Of a stretch of DNA of 64,000 nucleotides, positions 45,300 to 56,307 are shown piece by piece. Below the pieces are notes generated by a model that saw only the letters and a list, made by a program, of their open reading frames with translations, was not told the origin of the DNA and ran no database searches. The stretch is from Notospermus geniculatus (Eukaryota; Nemertea; Pilidiophora; Heteronemertea; Lineidae). Within the stretch, counting starts at the first letter, position 1. Each line of letters starts with the position of its first letter. Position numbers and translations under genes: made by a program. The stretch is taken from the NCBI GenBank assembly GCA_002633025.1, contig NMRB01001546.1:94597-158596 (forward strand), given 5' to 3'.

Positions 45300-45682
45300 G
45301 CCTCTATGCGTACATCGAATTTTGGCCCTTTTTGACTTCAAATAATATGGTGGCCAGTCGGCCATCTTGAAATCGGGACTTTAGCCAATATCTCATGAAG
45401 AACAGCAGGTAGAATGCTGTAACTTGGTACAAATATGTATGTAGATAACCTCTATGTGTTGGCCAAATTTTAGCTGTATCGCACTTCAAATATGGCCGCC
45501 AGTCGTCCATCTTGAAAAATGTACTTTGTCTCATACGTGTATCATATAAACAATACCACAAAGAAAGTTCTAACCTGGAATGATGTTTCCCTGGAACATA
45601 CAGTATTGACTTGACACTTGTTGTTCGTTCTTCTGGTACATTCACCCAGGTGAGCACATGGTCCATGGACCATTTCATCTGT
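45300..45682 (+). mobile_element. 'agctcacc' family, tail portion
   Basis: Two 'tatgg(t/c)(g/c)gccagtcg(g/t)ccatcttga' units about 140 bp apart, then 'acattcacccaggtgagcac' and 'ggtccatggaccatttcat'. It corresponds to the deleted part of the element at 39088. Confidence 0.6.
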
Positions 45683-45757
45683 ACATTGTGTCAGCGTTCA
45701 TAGCGAAGAGGGTGAGGAAAGCTGGGGATGGTTTCCTAGGACTCAGGTTTGTAAATA

Positions 45758-45906
45758 GGGAGGTTTAGAAATCAAACGACAAACGTAAACGTTAACGACA
45801 ACGTTATTTTTGGATCGAAAAAGCAATATAAAATCTGGTTAATGTGTAGTATGAAAAATAACGTTGTCGTAAAGTTTACGTTTATCGTTTGATTTCTAAA
45901 CCTCCC
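45758..45906. mobile_element. GGGAGG hairpin MITE, copy 3
   Basis: The duplicate of 39435-39583. The left TA is intact, and the right flank changed from TA to TG. Confidence 0.85.
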
Positions 45907-46581
45907 TGGTACCCACTACCCGAAGCCTGCACCAGCAAGTTCTGTGGTGATTGGCCTACAGCCTTTTATTCAACTCGGTGATTTACTTTTTTTGTACACT
46001 GTGACAATGTTCCAAGCAAAAGTACCTCCCCTTGTTCTATCTAATCGAGAATTTATACACTTCACCCCCCCCCCCCNCACCACCAGCACCCACCCACCCA
46101 ATGATTCGTTAGAGTGTGAATAGTTGGAGGAGACGAGTTCATAGGAGTCTAGTGAATCCTAGTCGTTCTTCTGTATGACGTCACTATCAAAGGCAGACGA
46201 GATGAAAAGAATTTTTTCAACGTTCCCTATCGGAGCATCCGCTTCCGACAAAACCTTGCAACCCTCTGATCAGGGTATGTGTGGGTGACGCGTACTTTGA
46301 CTTCCTACAAGTGTCTCAGCCAGACAGGCGACCCCAGAAAAACTCCTGCTTGCATGCTATCCTAGATTTTCAGCCCTGGCAGTTGACATCCGTTGCACGC
46401 CAGGCACTGAGTGCGGCAAAGTCTTCCATCGCTGATTCGGTTAAGGTACATTTGGTAGATCCGACCGGCTCCTGATGTCGACAACACTCTTAGTACTATT
46501 ACCGTATTCACCTGACTTGCCGGCGCGAGAAAGTGCAACCATTTGTTCTTGGCCAGCTTTGGCTCAACACTTCTCAACAGG

Positions 46582-47329
46582 CAACCTGAACAACAGGGCA
46601 CAAGCCTCCAAAAAACCTGGTGACGTTGCGTCGGTTTGTGACCCTGACGAACAACAGTCAAATCCGCCATTTTGCGTAGGGTTATGTGATGCGTCGCGCC
46701 TCACAGCGCCGGTGTGGAAGAACTACTTCCGCGGTAAAAGTAGTTCTAAAGAAATGACATTTCTCTGATAAATATTTGCTACTTTTATTGTATTTTATGA
46801 TGATTTCAGATGAAATAAATATATTTAAGTCAATTTATTCGCATATTTACATCAGAAAACCCATAATAGCATATTTTATTGTTTTGGGAATCTGGCAAAC
46901 GCACAGTGGACGTACAGCATCAGAACAGCGAAATGCATGTCAGTGCACTGTACATTCTGTACTGTATGGTATAATGGCGGGAACCCCGGGAAATCCCGAT
47001 TTGGCCGAGCAAAAACGCACAATAACTCGCAAAATCTTAGTAAAATTCACTTTTGCGTGTCATATTGTATTAAATTAACCCAAAACTGCCATCGTTAGGT
47101 TCTTTTTCGACACAAAAGTGATGAGTTTCACCGAACTATATCTTCTAGTGGATGAGTCAAAGTAGTCCGAAAGTAGATCCAGGTGGTTCGGTCGCCGCGT
47201 CACTATCCCAGCTATAGGTGGGGGCGCAATAAGATATTCAATATGGCGGCGGTGATTTTTCCTCCGGGACTAAATCCCAAACCCAAGTCTCGCAATATCT
47301 CGCGGGATTTGGTCCCGGTGTTCCGGTTG
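46582..47329. mobile_element. 748-bp insertion with 8-9 bp target duplication
   Basis: CTCAACAGG precedes (46573-46581) and follows (47330-47338) the insert, and the equivalent place in D copy 1 (about 40736) has a single CGCAACAGG. The ends are imperfect inverted repeats: CAACCTGAACAACAGGG, and on the reverse strand CAACCGGAACACCGGG. It contains no transposase frame. The duplication length suggests hAT or Mutator-like machinery. Confidence 0.85.
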
Positions 47330-48115
47330 CTCAACAGGCTGCAGGATTTTTCAGAAAGGGTAGGACTGTCTTTCTGTTGGAGTGGAGAGGGTTGTGCTTT
47401 TAACTGTCAGCAGATCGCGTGTCAGTGCCAGTGTGACAGGGATCAGAGTCCCTTGGAAGCAAAGTCCGGGCGCTATTGTACTGCCCTCAACCCTCAACCC
47501 TCACCTCAACCCTCACTTTTCCTTTGTGAAGGATTAGGTCACTGACCCTGACCAACACCTTCAACAAAGCCATGCTGACTTACATCCCTAGGACGTTAAT
47601 CCCTGTCACACCTGCCTAGAATAAAAACGAGACTGCCGTGCAGCTTCGCCCAGTTTGGACTTACCTGCAGCTTTCAGACCAACGGGTTTTTTACTCCTAA
47701 CTTTAAAATATATAATACAAGAACCTTTATATTTCTCTTGATGTGTCGATATTACCTAACTGTTGAGTCCCCAATTGTCCGCCCCCACATAGGAGATATG
47801 GCGAAGGAAAAGAAAGCTCAACTACATGTACGATGACAATTCAAAGATCCCTGGTTTTTCTTCTGCCTCGATTTCTAGCTCCGAGGGTTGCCATTGTTCA
47901 GTGTTTTCCACAAATACTGACGCCAACTTTGAGACAAGTATTCCTACCTCCACCGTCAGCGTTTTATCTGTATCTTATAGAGTAATCATTTATGTATTCA
48001 ATAAGGAAATGCTGAACGATAGAATTGCCCCTAGCGACGCTGACTAGTCTTATGACACGATTGCAAGGGCAGAGTCAAGGTGAGATGGTCTCCGACATTA
48101 AGGGACATAGATGGG

Positions 48116-48180
48116 AGCCACGGTGGTGTAGTGGTTCGGGTCTCCGACTAGCGGTCAAACTAAACATTCCGATTCGCCCT
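48116..48180 (+). mobile_element. tRNA-like SINE head, copy 2
   Basis: Repeat of 41461-41525 with the same 'ggtggtgtagtggttcgggt'. Confidence 0.45.
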
Positions 48181-48330
48181 TCAGATTATCATGTGCATCT
48201 ACCCAGACTGTTTACCAACAGCTAGGAGCAATAATGACCACAGAGTCGCTTAAGTACATTAGTATTTATTATCTTGTACTCTTGATGCATGCTCTACGAC
48301 CATCTCAACCGGTTGATTGTTTTATTTTAG

Positions 48331-48658
48331 GGTTAATGACTTTCATGGTGAGTTTTTCAACGAATCACGCAAAGCCCTCGTCCCCAAAGTGGTAGTAGGC
48401 TATGTTTATCGTCAATCGACATGCACCAAGGTTCCTAGGAGATGGAGGGTGTTTTGGGGCGCTTCCAACTGGAAACAACATAGAGAAGCGAAAGAGACGG
48501 TCAATAAGATTGGACATGGTTGGTCTATGATACAACAAAATCGCAGTTGTAAGGTTCACAGAGATCTGACTTTGCCACAGGGGGATCTAGCTCCACCAAC
48601 ATCATCATATCAAAAGCGTCAGTGTCAGGACTTCGATTCAAAGATATCAACAGCCTGA
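48331..48658 (+). CDS. Weak candidate exon, unknown protein
   Basis: A pyrimidine-rich tract ending tttattttag is followed by an open frame running to the tga at 48656-48658. It encodes about 108 residues after the putative splice site, beginning VNDFHGEFFNESRKAL and containing RRWRVFWGASNWKQHREA. Composition is basic and tryptophan-rich, unlike translated repeat noise. I found no upstream exon with matching phase. An acidic, serine-rich frame at about 47826-47945 is nearby, but its possible donor does not fit. No family recognised. Confidence 0.25.
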
Positions 48659-48817
48659 TGTGTGGTCAGCAATGCCGACCATCACCAACAGGAGAAGCTG
48701 GGCCCCGGCAAAGACATCTGTGACATTAAAACTGCAATTTTGCTGTATACAACCTATAAACCCTCTCATATGTGTTGAATGTTACTGAGAAGACATTATG
48801 AACAACGTTTTATAATA

Positions 48818-48962
48818 GGGAGTTAAGAAATCAAACGATAAACGTCAGCGTTTACGACAACGTTATTTTTGTACCGAAAATGCAATATAAAATTTGGTGA
48901 ATGTGTAGTTCGAAAAATAACGTTGTAAAGTTTACGTTTATCGCTTGATGTCTAAACCTCCC
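48818..48962. mobile_element. GGGAGG hairpin MITE, copy 4
   Basis: It starts GGGAGTTAAGAAATCAAACG and ends tctaaacctccc, between TA dinucleotides. It has small deletions compared with copy 1. Confidence 0.8.
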
Positions 48963-49253
48963 TAAAATCTAACCATCCGTTGGCTTATAAACCGTGATAA
49001 TTCATAAATTTCAACTCACGTTGAAAAACAATGTGTTCTAGCCAACGGCATCATCTTCACCTATTGACCAAGTGATGAACCTAAATGTGAGCGAATTGAT
49101 CTTTGAACGTGGCCGATTTTCGTTCGACTGTGGGATGGTTTCTCACCTTTATGGTTAAAATCGCCCCCTTCTTCGCACTCGGTACGTACTCCGCAAGGGG
49201 TAAGTCTGTGGGCTGAAGTCTCGCATTATCACCCCGTCGCCGCACCACCCCCT
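48963..49253. other. Gene-free spacer
   Basis: Nothing supported is seen. Confidence 0.45.
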
Positions 49254-49348
49254 CATCCTGAGAATATCAGGCGTTAGTGCTCGCTACCTTCGTCACCGCA
49301 CAGTGACGAAGGGAGCGAGCAGTAAGAACGCCTGATATTCTCAGGATG
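49254..49348. repeat. Palindrome with about 43-bp arms
   Basis: 'catcctgagaatatcaggcg' is mirrored by 'cgcctgatattctcaggatg', and 'cttcgtcac' by 'gtgacgaag', around a 6-base centre. A degraded relative is at 5806. Target duplication not evident. Confidence 0.7.
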
Positions 49349-49796
49349 ACCCACCTGGCACACATCCGTTTAATCGGGCCATGGAGGGGTCAGGCAAACC
49401 CTCTTTGGGGGTGACCACAGCATAGTTGTGAAAAAACATGACACCTGGTGCTTAGAGCAGGCTTTAACGACTAGAAACCTGTTGATGTGTAATATGGTTG
49501 ATATAATATGGTTTTATTTTTCATTGGCTGTAGCTGAGTGGTCGTATTGTCCAACTGTACAATGGTTATTGCGCAAGGGAGGTTGACCACGATGCTTCTT
49601 CACCAATGAAATAAACCGTATTAACCATCGAAGAACCAACTACTGACCGTTTTATTTCATTTTCAATCTCACATTGTAGCACACTCTTGAAATCAGTTTG
49701 GAGGATGTGATGGACACATCTGTAGCGTTGCGACCGCCAATTCTTTTTAAAATTCAAAGCGTGATATTTCCGGGAAAAGCGACGAGTTTTGGGACA

Positions 49797-50610
49797 AACC
49801 ACCTTTAACAACCTCGTCCCCGAATTGCGATAACACACATAAACGGCTGAGCATTAACCTTGCGCTGATTAGCATCACGGCCGATCCGAATGATTTTCAA
49901 ATCGCTCCTCCGTCGTCTCGTTTCATGGTCGTAATCTCGTGGGAGTTGGTTGATTGGCCGAGATGCTATCGTTTGGAGGCCATCGTATACGTCTGGCTTG
50001 AGTTCGGTAGAGTACACGAGGTAGTAAACACGGGGTATGGCGTCTTACTTGTATCATTATTAGTACATAGACGTAGTTAATGTACACAACCCTGGACGAT
50101 TAGTCGGGGTCAAGCCATGTTTTGGCTCGTAAGAGGTGACGATATATCAAACAGGGTAATTTGCGATTGCGAAGAGCCAAGGCCAAGGTAAATGTGACGT
50201 GCACTTTCTGAAAGCTACAGTGAAATTAGTTTATTGAATTACGGCGCCAGAAGGACAAGCTGATTGAAAAAAATACCCTTAAAAGTGATATAGGGCTACA
50301 ATGTCCTTTTGTGGTTGGAGGAGACGAGAAGTCAACGGGGTGGCATGCAAGAAGTTAATGTCATGATTTTAGATGATAATGTACTTTTGGTTTGAGAATC
50401 ATACGAAAAAAAACTTTGGTGAACATATTTTATCGCTTAATTAGAAAGATAACAAGTGAATGCACTTTATGCAAAACATCAGCATTTTTATTATTATAAA
50501 AAGATGTAAACAATATTGAAAAATACAGGCTAATAAATCCCAATTGGTATCACACCACGGTCGTACTTTATTCGGTGAAACTTGATTTTGAACATGAATT
50601 CAACTTTATA
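49797..50610 (+). repeat. Block E, copy 1
   Basis: It runs from aaccacctttaacaacctcg to caactttata and is followed by n (50611), after which the same sequence starts over. No gene is seen in it. Confidence 0.95.
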
Positions 50611-50611
50611 N
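50611..50611. other. Single-n join between the block E copies
   Basis: One n separates two 0.8 kb near-identical copies exactly at the repeat boundary, the pattern expected when two overlapping haplotype contigs are placed end to end. Confidence 0.75.
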
Positions 50612-51443
50612 AACCACCTTTAACAACCTCGTCCCCGAATTGCGATAACACACATAAACGGCTGAGCATTAACCTTGCGCTGATTAGCATCACGGCCGAT
50701 CGGAATGATTTTCAAATCGCTCCTCCGTCGTCTCGTTTCATGGTCGTAATCTCGTGGGAGTTGGTTGATTGGCCGAGATGCTATCGTTTGGAGGCCATCG
50801 TATACGTCTGGCTTGAGTTCGGTAGAGTACACGAGGTAGTAAACACGGGGTATGGCGTCTTACTTGTATCATTATTAGTACATAGACGTAGTTAATGTAC
50901 ACAACCCTGGACGATTGGTCGGGGGTCAAGCCATGTTTTGGCTCGTAAGAGGTGACGATATATCAAACAGGGTAATTTGCGATTGCGAGGAACCAAGGCC
51001 AAGGTAAATGTCATGTGCACTTTCTGAAAGCTACAGTGAAATTAGTTTATTGAATTACGGCGCCAGAAGGACAAGCCGATTGAAAAAAAATACCCTTAAA
51101 AGTGATATAGGGCTACAATGTCCTTTTGTGGTTGGAGGAGACGAGAAATCAACGGGGTTGAATGCAGGAAGTTAACAATGTCACGATTTTAGATGATAAT
51201 GTACTTTTGGTTTGAGAACAAAATGATCACACACGAAAAAAAAACTTTGATCGGTGAACATATTTTATCGCTTAATTAGAAAGATAACAAGTGAATGCAC
51301 TTTATGCAAAACATCTGCATTTTTTATTATAAAAAGTTGTAAACAATATTGAAAAATACAGGCTAATAAATCCCAATTGGTATCACCCCACGGTCGTACT
51401 TTATTCGGCGAAACTTGATTTTGAACATGAATTCAACTTTATA
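50612..51443 (+). repeat. Block E, copy 2
   Basis: Matches 49797-50610 with small indels and then continues into unique sequence ('tctattgtggc'). Confidence 0.95.
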
Positions 51444-51856
51444 TCTATTGTGGCAAAAAATTATCCATAAAAGGGGCGATATGAGAAACTTCTTGAATGA
51501 ACTTTTTTCATCGTCCCTAACACTGATCCTCCGGGCGCTGGTCCACCCCACCCCCCACCCCCCCCCGACACTGATCCATTCTGCAAAACGTCTCGTTTGT
51601 TCACAGCCGACTTTTAAAAAATGGTTTCATCTTGGTTGTGTTATATNTGCCCCCCCCCCCCCGACAAACAGCTAGCAACGGCCCTAGTGACGTCATTGTC
51701 GTTTACGTTTATCGTTCAATTTCGTAACGTCTCTAATTTCGGGAAATAGTCTCGTACTAAACTATCTATACGTGGCAACGGAGTCGATTACCTTCGTCAG
51801 AGTTTTACGACGCCATTTCGCGAATGTTACGGTCCAGTGTCGGCGCCGTAACAATA
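51444..51856. other. Gene-free spacer with C-rich runs
   Basis: It contains poly-C tracts at about 51541-51567 and 51650-51662 and an n at 51647. 'gtcgtttacgtttatcgttc' near 51699 is a fragment of the GGGAGG hairpin MITE. Confidence 0.6.
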
Positions 51857-52005
51857 GGGAGGTTTCGAAATCAAACGATAAACGTAAACGTTAACGACAA
51901 CGTTATTTTCATAGTACACATTAACCAGATTTTATTTTGCATTTTCGATACATAAAGAACGTTGTCGTTAACGTTTACGTTTATCGTTTGATTTCGAAAC
52001 CTCCC
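51857..52005. mobile_element. GGGAGG hairpin MITE, copy 5
   Basis: 149 bp between TA dinucleotides. The ends GGGAGGTTTCGAAATCAAAC and its reverse complement share a matched change (TTTCGAAA for TTTAGAAA) on both arms. Its centre is inverted relative to copy 2. Confidence 0.85.
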
Positions 52006-52990
52006 TAATATTAAAGTACGTCCGACCTCAATTTAAGTGTACCGTAAACAAATAAATGATATAGAGTTTTGTTGCCGATGCAAGTCATGGACCCGAGGTC
52101 ACTCTTAATATTTCATCGGATTAGTTCGTAAACAACATATCGTAAAGAATAACAGGTCCCGCGAGGCCCATCGATGAAACCAAAAATATCTATTTTTGAT
52201 GAAACGGAAGTAGCAATGTTGTGATTGTTCCTCACAGTTGTTTTAATGGTAAGAAACAACAGATAAAAAAGATAACAGCGATAAAGCCAGTATTAGGTAT
52301 TACCCAATTTATTTATTTCTATTTATTCGTGAATTTATACCATGAAGAATCAACACATGAAGAAAGTAACAAAAAAATTGGGGGGAAAATTTTGTGAGAA
52401 ATTTGTTTTTTAAATTCATGTACATTTTCCTGTACATTTATGTATATAGAAAGTCCTCTCTCCGTAGTTTAGTCCATTTTCAGCACATTTTATATTAGAT
52501 TACACTTTTGAAATAAAGGTGTAATCTAATTTTTATTTAAAAGATTTTGATATAGATGCCCTAATGTCCTTAAATCTACCAATTGCCATACTCTGCTGAT
52601 GCTAAAAAGCATAAAATTGTCTTTTGTCCAAAATCTTAGAATATTTTCAATTGCACCAATAGGTGTCACCAGTTGTTAAATTTAGTAAAATGAAAACGTG
52701 ACATCGTGAAAACACGAAATGTACTTAGTGTTTGTTGTAGATGCACTATATGTACTAGCAGGAACCTCTCCACTCTAAACGACACCAGAGAACGGAGACG
52801 AGTCTGACAGACACTTATTAATAGATATTTGGAAATATGACTCAAGTATATCAGTCCCCGGTGGACACGTGCCTATCACTCAATAAACTAATTGATATAG
52901 CCGCTTTTCGTGCAGATATCGGTCACCCAATTTCCTATCAGCAAGAAGGAGGTATAATCTGGCTTTTTTTCTTTGTCAAGTGTTATGGTC
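52006..52990. other. Gene-free AT-rich spacer with a small hairpin
   Basis: attagattacac (52494-52505) pairs with gtgtaatctaat (52519-52530), and the loop holds aataaa, a potential poly(A) signal, so this could be 3' UTR-like. No upstream coding frame supports a gene. Confidence 0.4.
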
Positions 52991-53000
52991 TGACCGGACA

Positions 53001-53350
53001 TCTGATTGGTCCGTGACTCTGACGTCAGATTTCGACGCTGTGCTGCAGTGCTCGCACTGGGTGTGTGCGGTGCTCACCCTGTGTGACACGTACCTGCAAC
53101 TGTCCCAGCCTTGTTACTTTGGCAAAAGGTTCACTGAGGCCAGTTAATCGAGTGTTTACTTCTTAGATATTTTGCCTCACAATACGCCATCTGGTAATAA
53201 CGCAAGAAAAGACCTCTTGACACATTTCCCGATTGGTCCAGAGGCAGAAAAGAAAAAAAAATCTCCTATTGGTAACACGTTTGCACCCAGGCGGCGCGAA
53301 CTCGACCCTGTGTTTGACTCGCTTTTATTTAGTAATCATTTCGATTTTTG
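53001..53350 (+). promoter_or_regulatory. Possible promoter-like cluster
   Basis: A perfect CRE palindrome TGACGTCA (53020-53027) and three inverted CCAAT boxes (ATTGG at 53005, 53232 and 53278) fall within 300 bp, followed by an AT-rich 'ttttatttagtaatc' at about 53322. These are the building blocks of a polymerase II promoter. No supported transcript follows, so this may be coincidence. Confidence 0.2.
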
Positions 53351-54105
53351 CACCAGAAGAGCTCTCTCTGCGAATATAGGTTAAAAACCTGCGACGGCAG
53401 ACACTCAAATAAGCAATATAGTTATGCGTATATATTGCACCGGGCAATTGGTGTGTTTTTTGTCCCCGTCGCTGTTGCGTGGAAGCAGAACTGAAGCCGT
53501 GGCCTCGTTTTTTTATGATGAGGGTTCACGGCAGACGACATGATGGGAAATCAATAAATGACTCTCCGACGGCAGAGACCCATAAGAACGATGCACGAGA
53601 GTGACGTTTTATCCGTCGCTGATGAGGAAGAATGAGGTCTCGTTTTTTCTCGCGTGATGTTGAAGCAGACGACAGAGATGGGATCTGTATGACGGGTATG
53701 ATGTCACAATTCCGTGATATATACATGTAAAATGTTTTTTTCTGGCTTTTACTGGTGTATCGTAGTCAGTAAAGCTAAACAGACAAGTATAACGGTCGCC
53801 CCAATGTCTTCATGGCCTCTGTTATAGCCATAACAAATTGTAAACAACGAGTGGCGAAATGAGCGCAACCGGTACATGTGATGTCGTCTGCTAGCTACAA
53901 TATGGCGGGGAAAATGGGACCTTTCGCTGGGATGCAGGTTATGGAGTTCCAGGTTTGGCTTCAAGCATGCCGGTTGACCTGGGCGTGGCTCTTACAACTT
54001 GATTTGCTATAATTTGACGATGCCTAGGCCTATACCGATAGAATAAGCTTAAAGCTTAAGTGTATGAATGAGGTATGCCGATCCTCCCCTGGCAGTGGAA
54101 TCTGG
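53351..54105. other. Gene-free spacer
   Basis: Several tgatga words near 53513-53625 suggested snoRNA boxes, but no paired D box and terminal stem were found. No supported frame. Confidence 0.4.
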
Positions 54106-54740
54106 ACAAACGTGATAAGACTGGTGTCCTGTCCGATCTATATGCTACATAACCATGGTAACATTTGGCTAGTTATACGGTGTATTGTACATTGATCGCT
54201 TCTGTAAACCTGTAAACGAGGTTGCCTAAGGTCAAAGTTTACGTCGACCGCCACGAGATAGCAAACCTAATACAGTGGCGCTTTAATCAGCGAAAGCCCG
54301 ATGCTAAATAAAGAATCTGAGGGAAAACATCTGTGCAAGCCATGTCTTTGAGCTAAAACCTACTTTTATGGCCGTCACGCGGCTCACGAACACAATTTTC
54401 AATGCACCTGTTGATGGCAACCAAGTTTTGAAAAACTATTGCGTACCTTGTCTAATTTACGACGGAAATAAACGATTCTGTAACAATCAACCGGGATAGC
54501 ACATGATGATTCGCAAGTGGATTTTCTCCACGTGCGTAAATGTTCCTTGTACTTTATAGAATATACGACAGTTGAACGCTCTAACGGTTTAGAATAAAAA
54601 ACTGCACTTGTCTCCACTTTCGCTTAAAGTACATATTAGTGCTGACGGCGGACGTCGTATTTTCCGAGAAGATACAGTACATTTGACCCTCACAAGACTT
54701 CATTACCCGAAATTTGCTGATGCGCCGTGTTACTGTTTTT
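54106..54740 (+). repeat. Block F, copy 1
   Basis: It runs from acaaacgtgataagactgg to gtgttactgttttt, then directly into an 'agctcacc' repeat. Copy 2 (55423-56064) lacks that repeat after the same endpoint. Confidence 0.95.
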
Positions 54741-55421
54741 AGCTCACCGGGGTGAGCTATTACGATGGTGAAGCGTCCGTCGTCCGGCGTCGTCCGTCGT
54801 CGTCGTCGTGTTCCGTTAGCAGGGCACGTTTCGTAACCGCTGGGGCTATGGATCTGAAACTTGGTACATACATAGCCCTAGGTCAGATGACCCATGACAC
54901 CAAGTTTCGGTCCGATTCGATTGTTGGCTTGGCCACCAGGTGGCCAAAACCAAAAACACAAAAAGTGCAATAACTCCTGAACTAATGACTGGATCATCTC
55001 CAAATTTTTATCATAGGTGTATCTAATGAGGATACATGACATATATAACGAGTTTTTGATTTGACCTACTTTTCAAGGTCACAGAGGTCAAAGTTCGACA
55101 AAAGTGACGAACCTCTCACAGTTTGTTATTATTTCACCGAGCGACTTCATATTTTGCATAAACATGCATTGGAGGGGTACCTTTAAAAATACCAAGTTTC
55201 GGCCCGATTGGACATCCAGTATGGCCGCCAGGTGGCGTAACCTGAAAATCAAGTAAGTGCTATTACTCAGGAACGGCTTGACGCAGAGGGCTCAAATTTG
55301 ATATTTACCTCCATCTAGATGACCTTTACATGCACGTCAAATTTCAGCCTGATTTGACTTCAAACATGGCCACCAGGTGGCGTAACCCAAAAATCATCAA
55401 AGTGCTGTAACTCAGGAACGC
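54737..55421 (+). mobile_element. 'agctcacc' family repeat, 5' part
   Basis: It starts ttttagctcaccggggtgagc, carries a cgtcgtccgtcgtcg run (54778-54810), 'ggcacgtttcgtaaccgctg' and 'tatggccgccaggtggcg' units, and is cut off at the n (55422). Confidence 0.7.
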
Positions 55422-55422
55422 N
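55422..55422. other. Single-n join before block F copy 2
   Basis: The n lies immediately before the duplicated sequence restarts, as at 50611. Confidence 0.75.
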
Positions 55423-56064
55423 ACAAACGTGATAAGACTGGTGTCCTGTCCAATCTATACATAGCCATGGTAACATTTGGCTAGTTATACGGTGTACATT
55501 GATCGCATCTGTAAACCTGTAAACGAGGTTGCCTACAGGTCAAAGGTTACGTCGGCCGCCACGAGATAGCAAACCTAATACAGTTGCACTTTAATCAGTG
55601 AAAACCCGATGCTAAACAAGGAATCTGAGGGAAAACATCTGTGCAAGCCATGTCTTTGAGCTAAAACCTACTTTTATGGCCGTCACGCAGCTCACGAACA
55701 CAATTTTCAGTGCACCTGTTGATCTGTTGATGTCAACTACGTTTTGAAAACCTACTGCGTACCTTGTCTAATTTACGACGGAAATAAACGATTCTGTAAC
55801 AATCAACCGGGACAGCACATGATGATTCGCAAGTGGATTTTTCTCCACGTGCGTAAATGTTCCTTGTACTTTATAGAATATACGACAGTTGAACGCTCTA
55901 ACGGTTTAGAATAAAAAAACCGCACTTGTCTCCACTTTCGCTTAAAGTACATATTAGTGCTGACGGCGGACGTCGTATTTTCTGAGAAGATACAGTACAT
56001 TTGACCCTCACGATTAAAGACTTCATTACCCGAAATTTGCTGATGCGCCGTGTTACTGTTTTTT
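55423..56064 (+). repeat. Block F, copy 2
   Basis: Matches 54106-54740 with small changes and then continues into unique sequence at 'gacagctgcag'. Confidence 0.95.
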
Positions 56065-56307
56065 GACAGCTGCAGTAAAAACTAAATCGTTTAGAACATC
56101 TATGTCTTCATAGCGGCGCAGGGTTTGGGCCAGTGGGGATTGGCCGGCACGAGGTCCACTACTTGCGGGCGTTCCACCGTTGGGTGCTTTATCTACAGTC
56201 CGCCGCACCCACACGGGTCGAATATTTGAAAACAACTGGTCAAGGGTGTTGTCCGTGAAACCACATGTTGGAGCACACATGTAAGAGCCCGCGACCAACG
56301 TACACAT
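56053..56307 (-). CDS. Weak candidate: 84-residue frame, unknown
   Basis: A minus-strand ATG frame encodes 84 residues, including LFSNIRPVWVRRTVDKAPNG and ending FTAAVKKQ. It is hydrophilic, with no signal peptide or membrane helix. A stop lies immediately before the ATG, and 'ctcaagtag' there could alternatively be a splice acceptor. It overlaps the end of block F by 12 bases. No relative is recognised and no neighbour supports it. Confidence 0.15.
   Translation of the reverse strand: MCTLVAGSYMCAPTCGFTDNTLDQLFSNIRPVWVRRTVDKAPNGGTPASSGPRAGQSPLAQTLRRYEDIDVLNDLVFTAAVKKQ

Larger units (their letters stand above)
41954..48602 (+). repeat. Block D, copy 2
   Basis: Direct tandem repeat of 36522-41953, ending agctccaccaacat before unrelated 'catcatatcaaaagc'. 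Private features are a 5S-like SINE region (42724-43110), the expanded 29-bp minisatellite (44214-44578), a 748-bp insertion (46582-47329) and a single n at 46077 in a poly-C run. Confidence 0.95.

Noticed and set aside
53510-53640. C/D box snoRNA
   Set aside because: Several tgatga words, but no paired D box or terminal stem.
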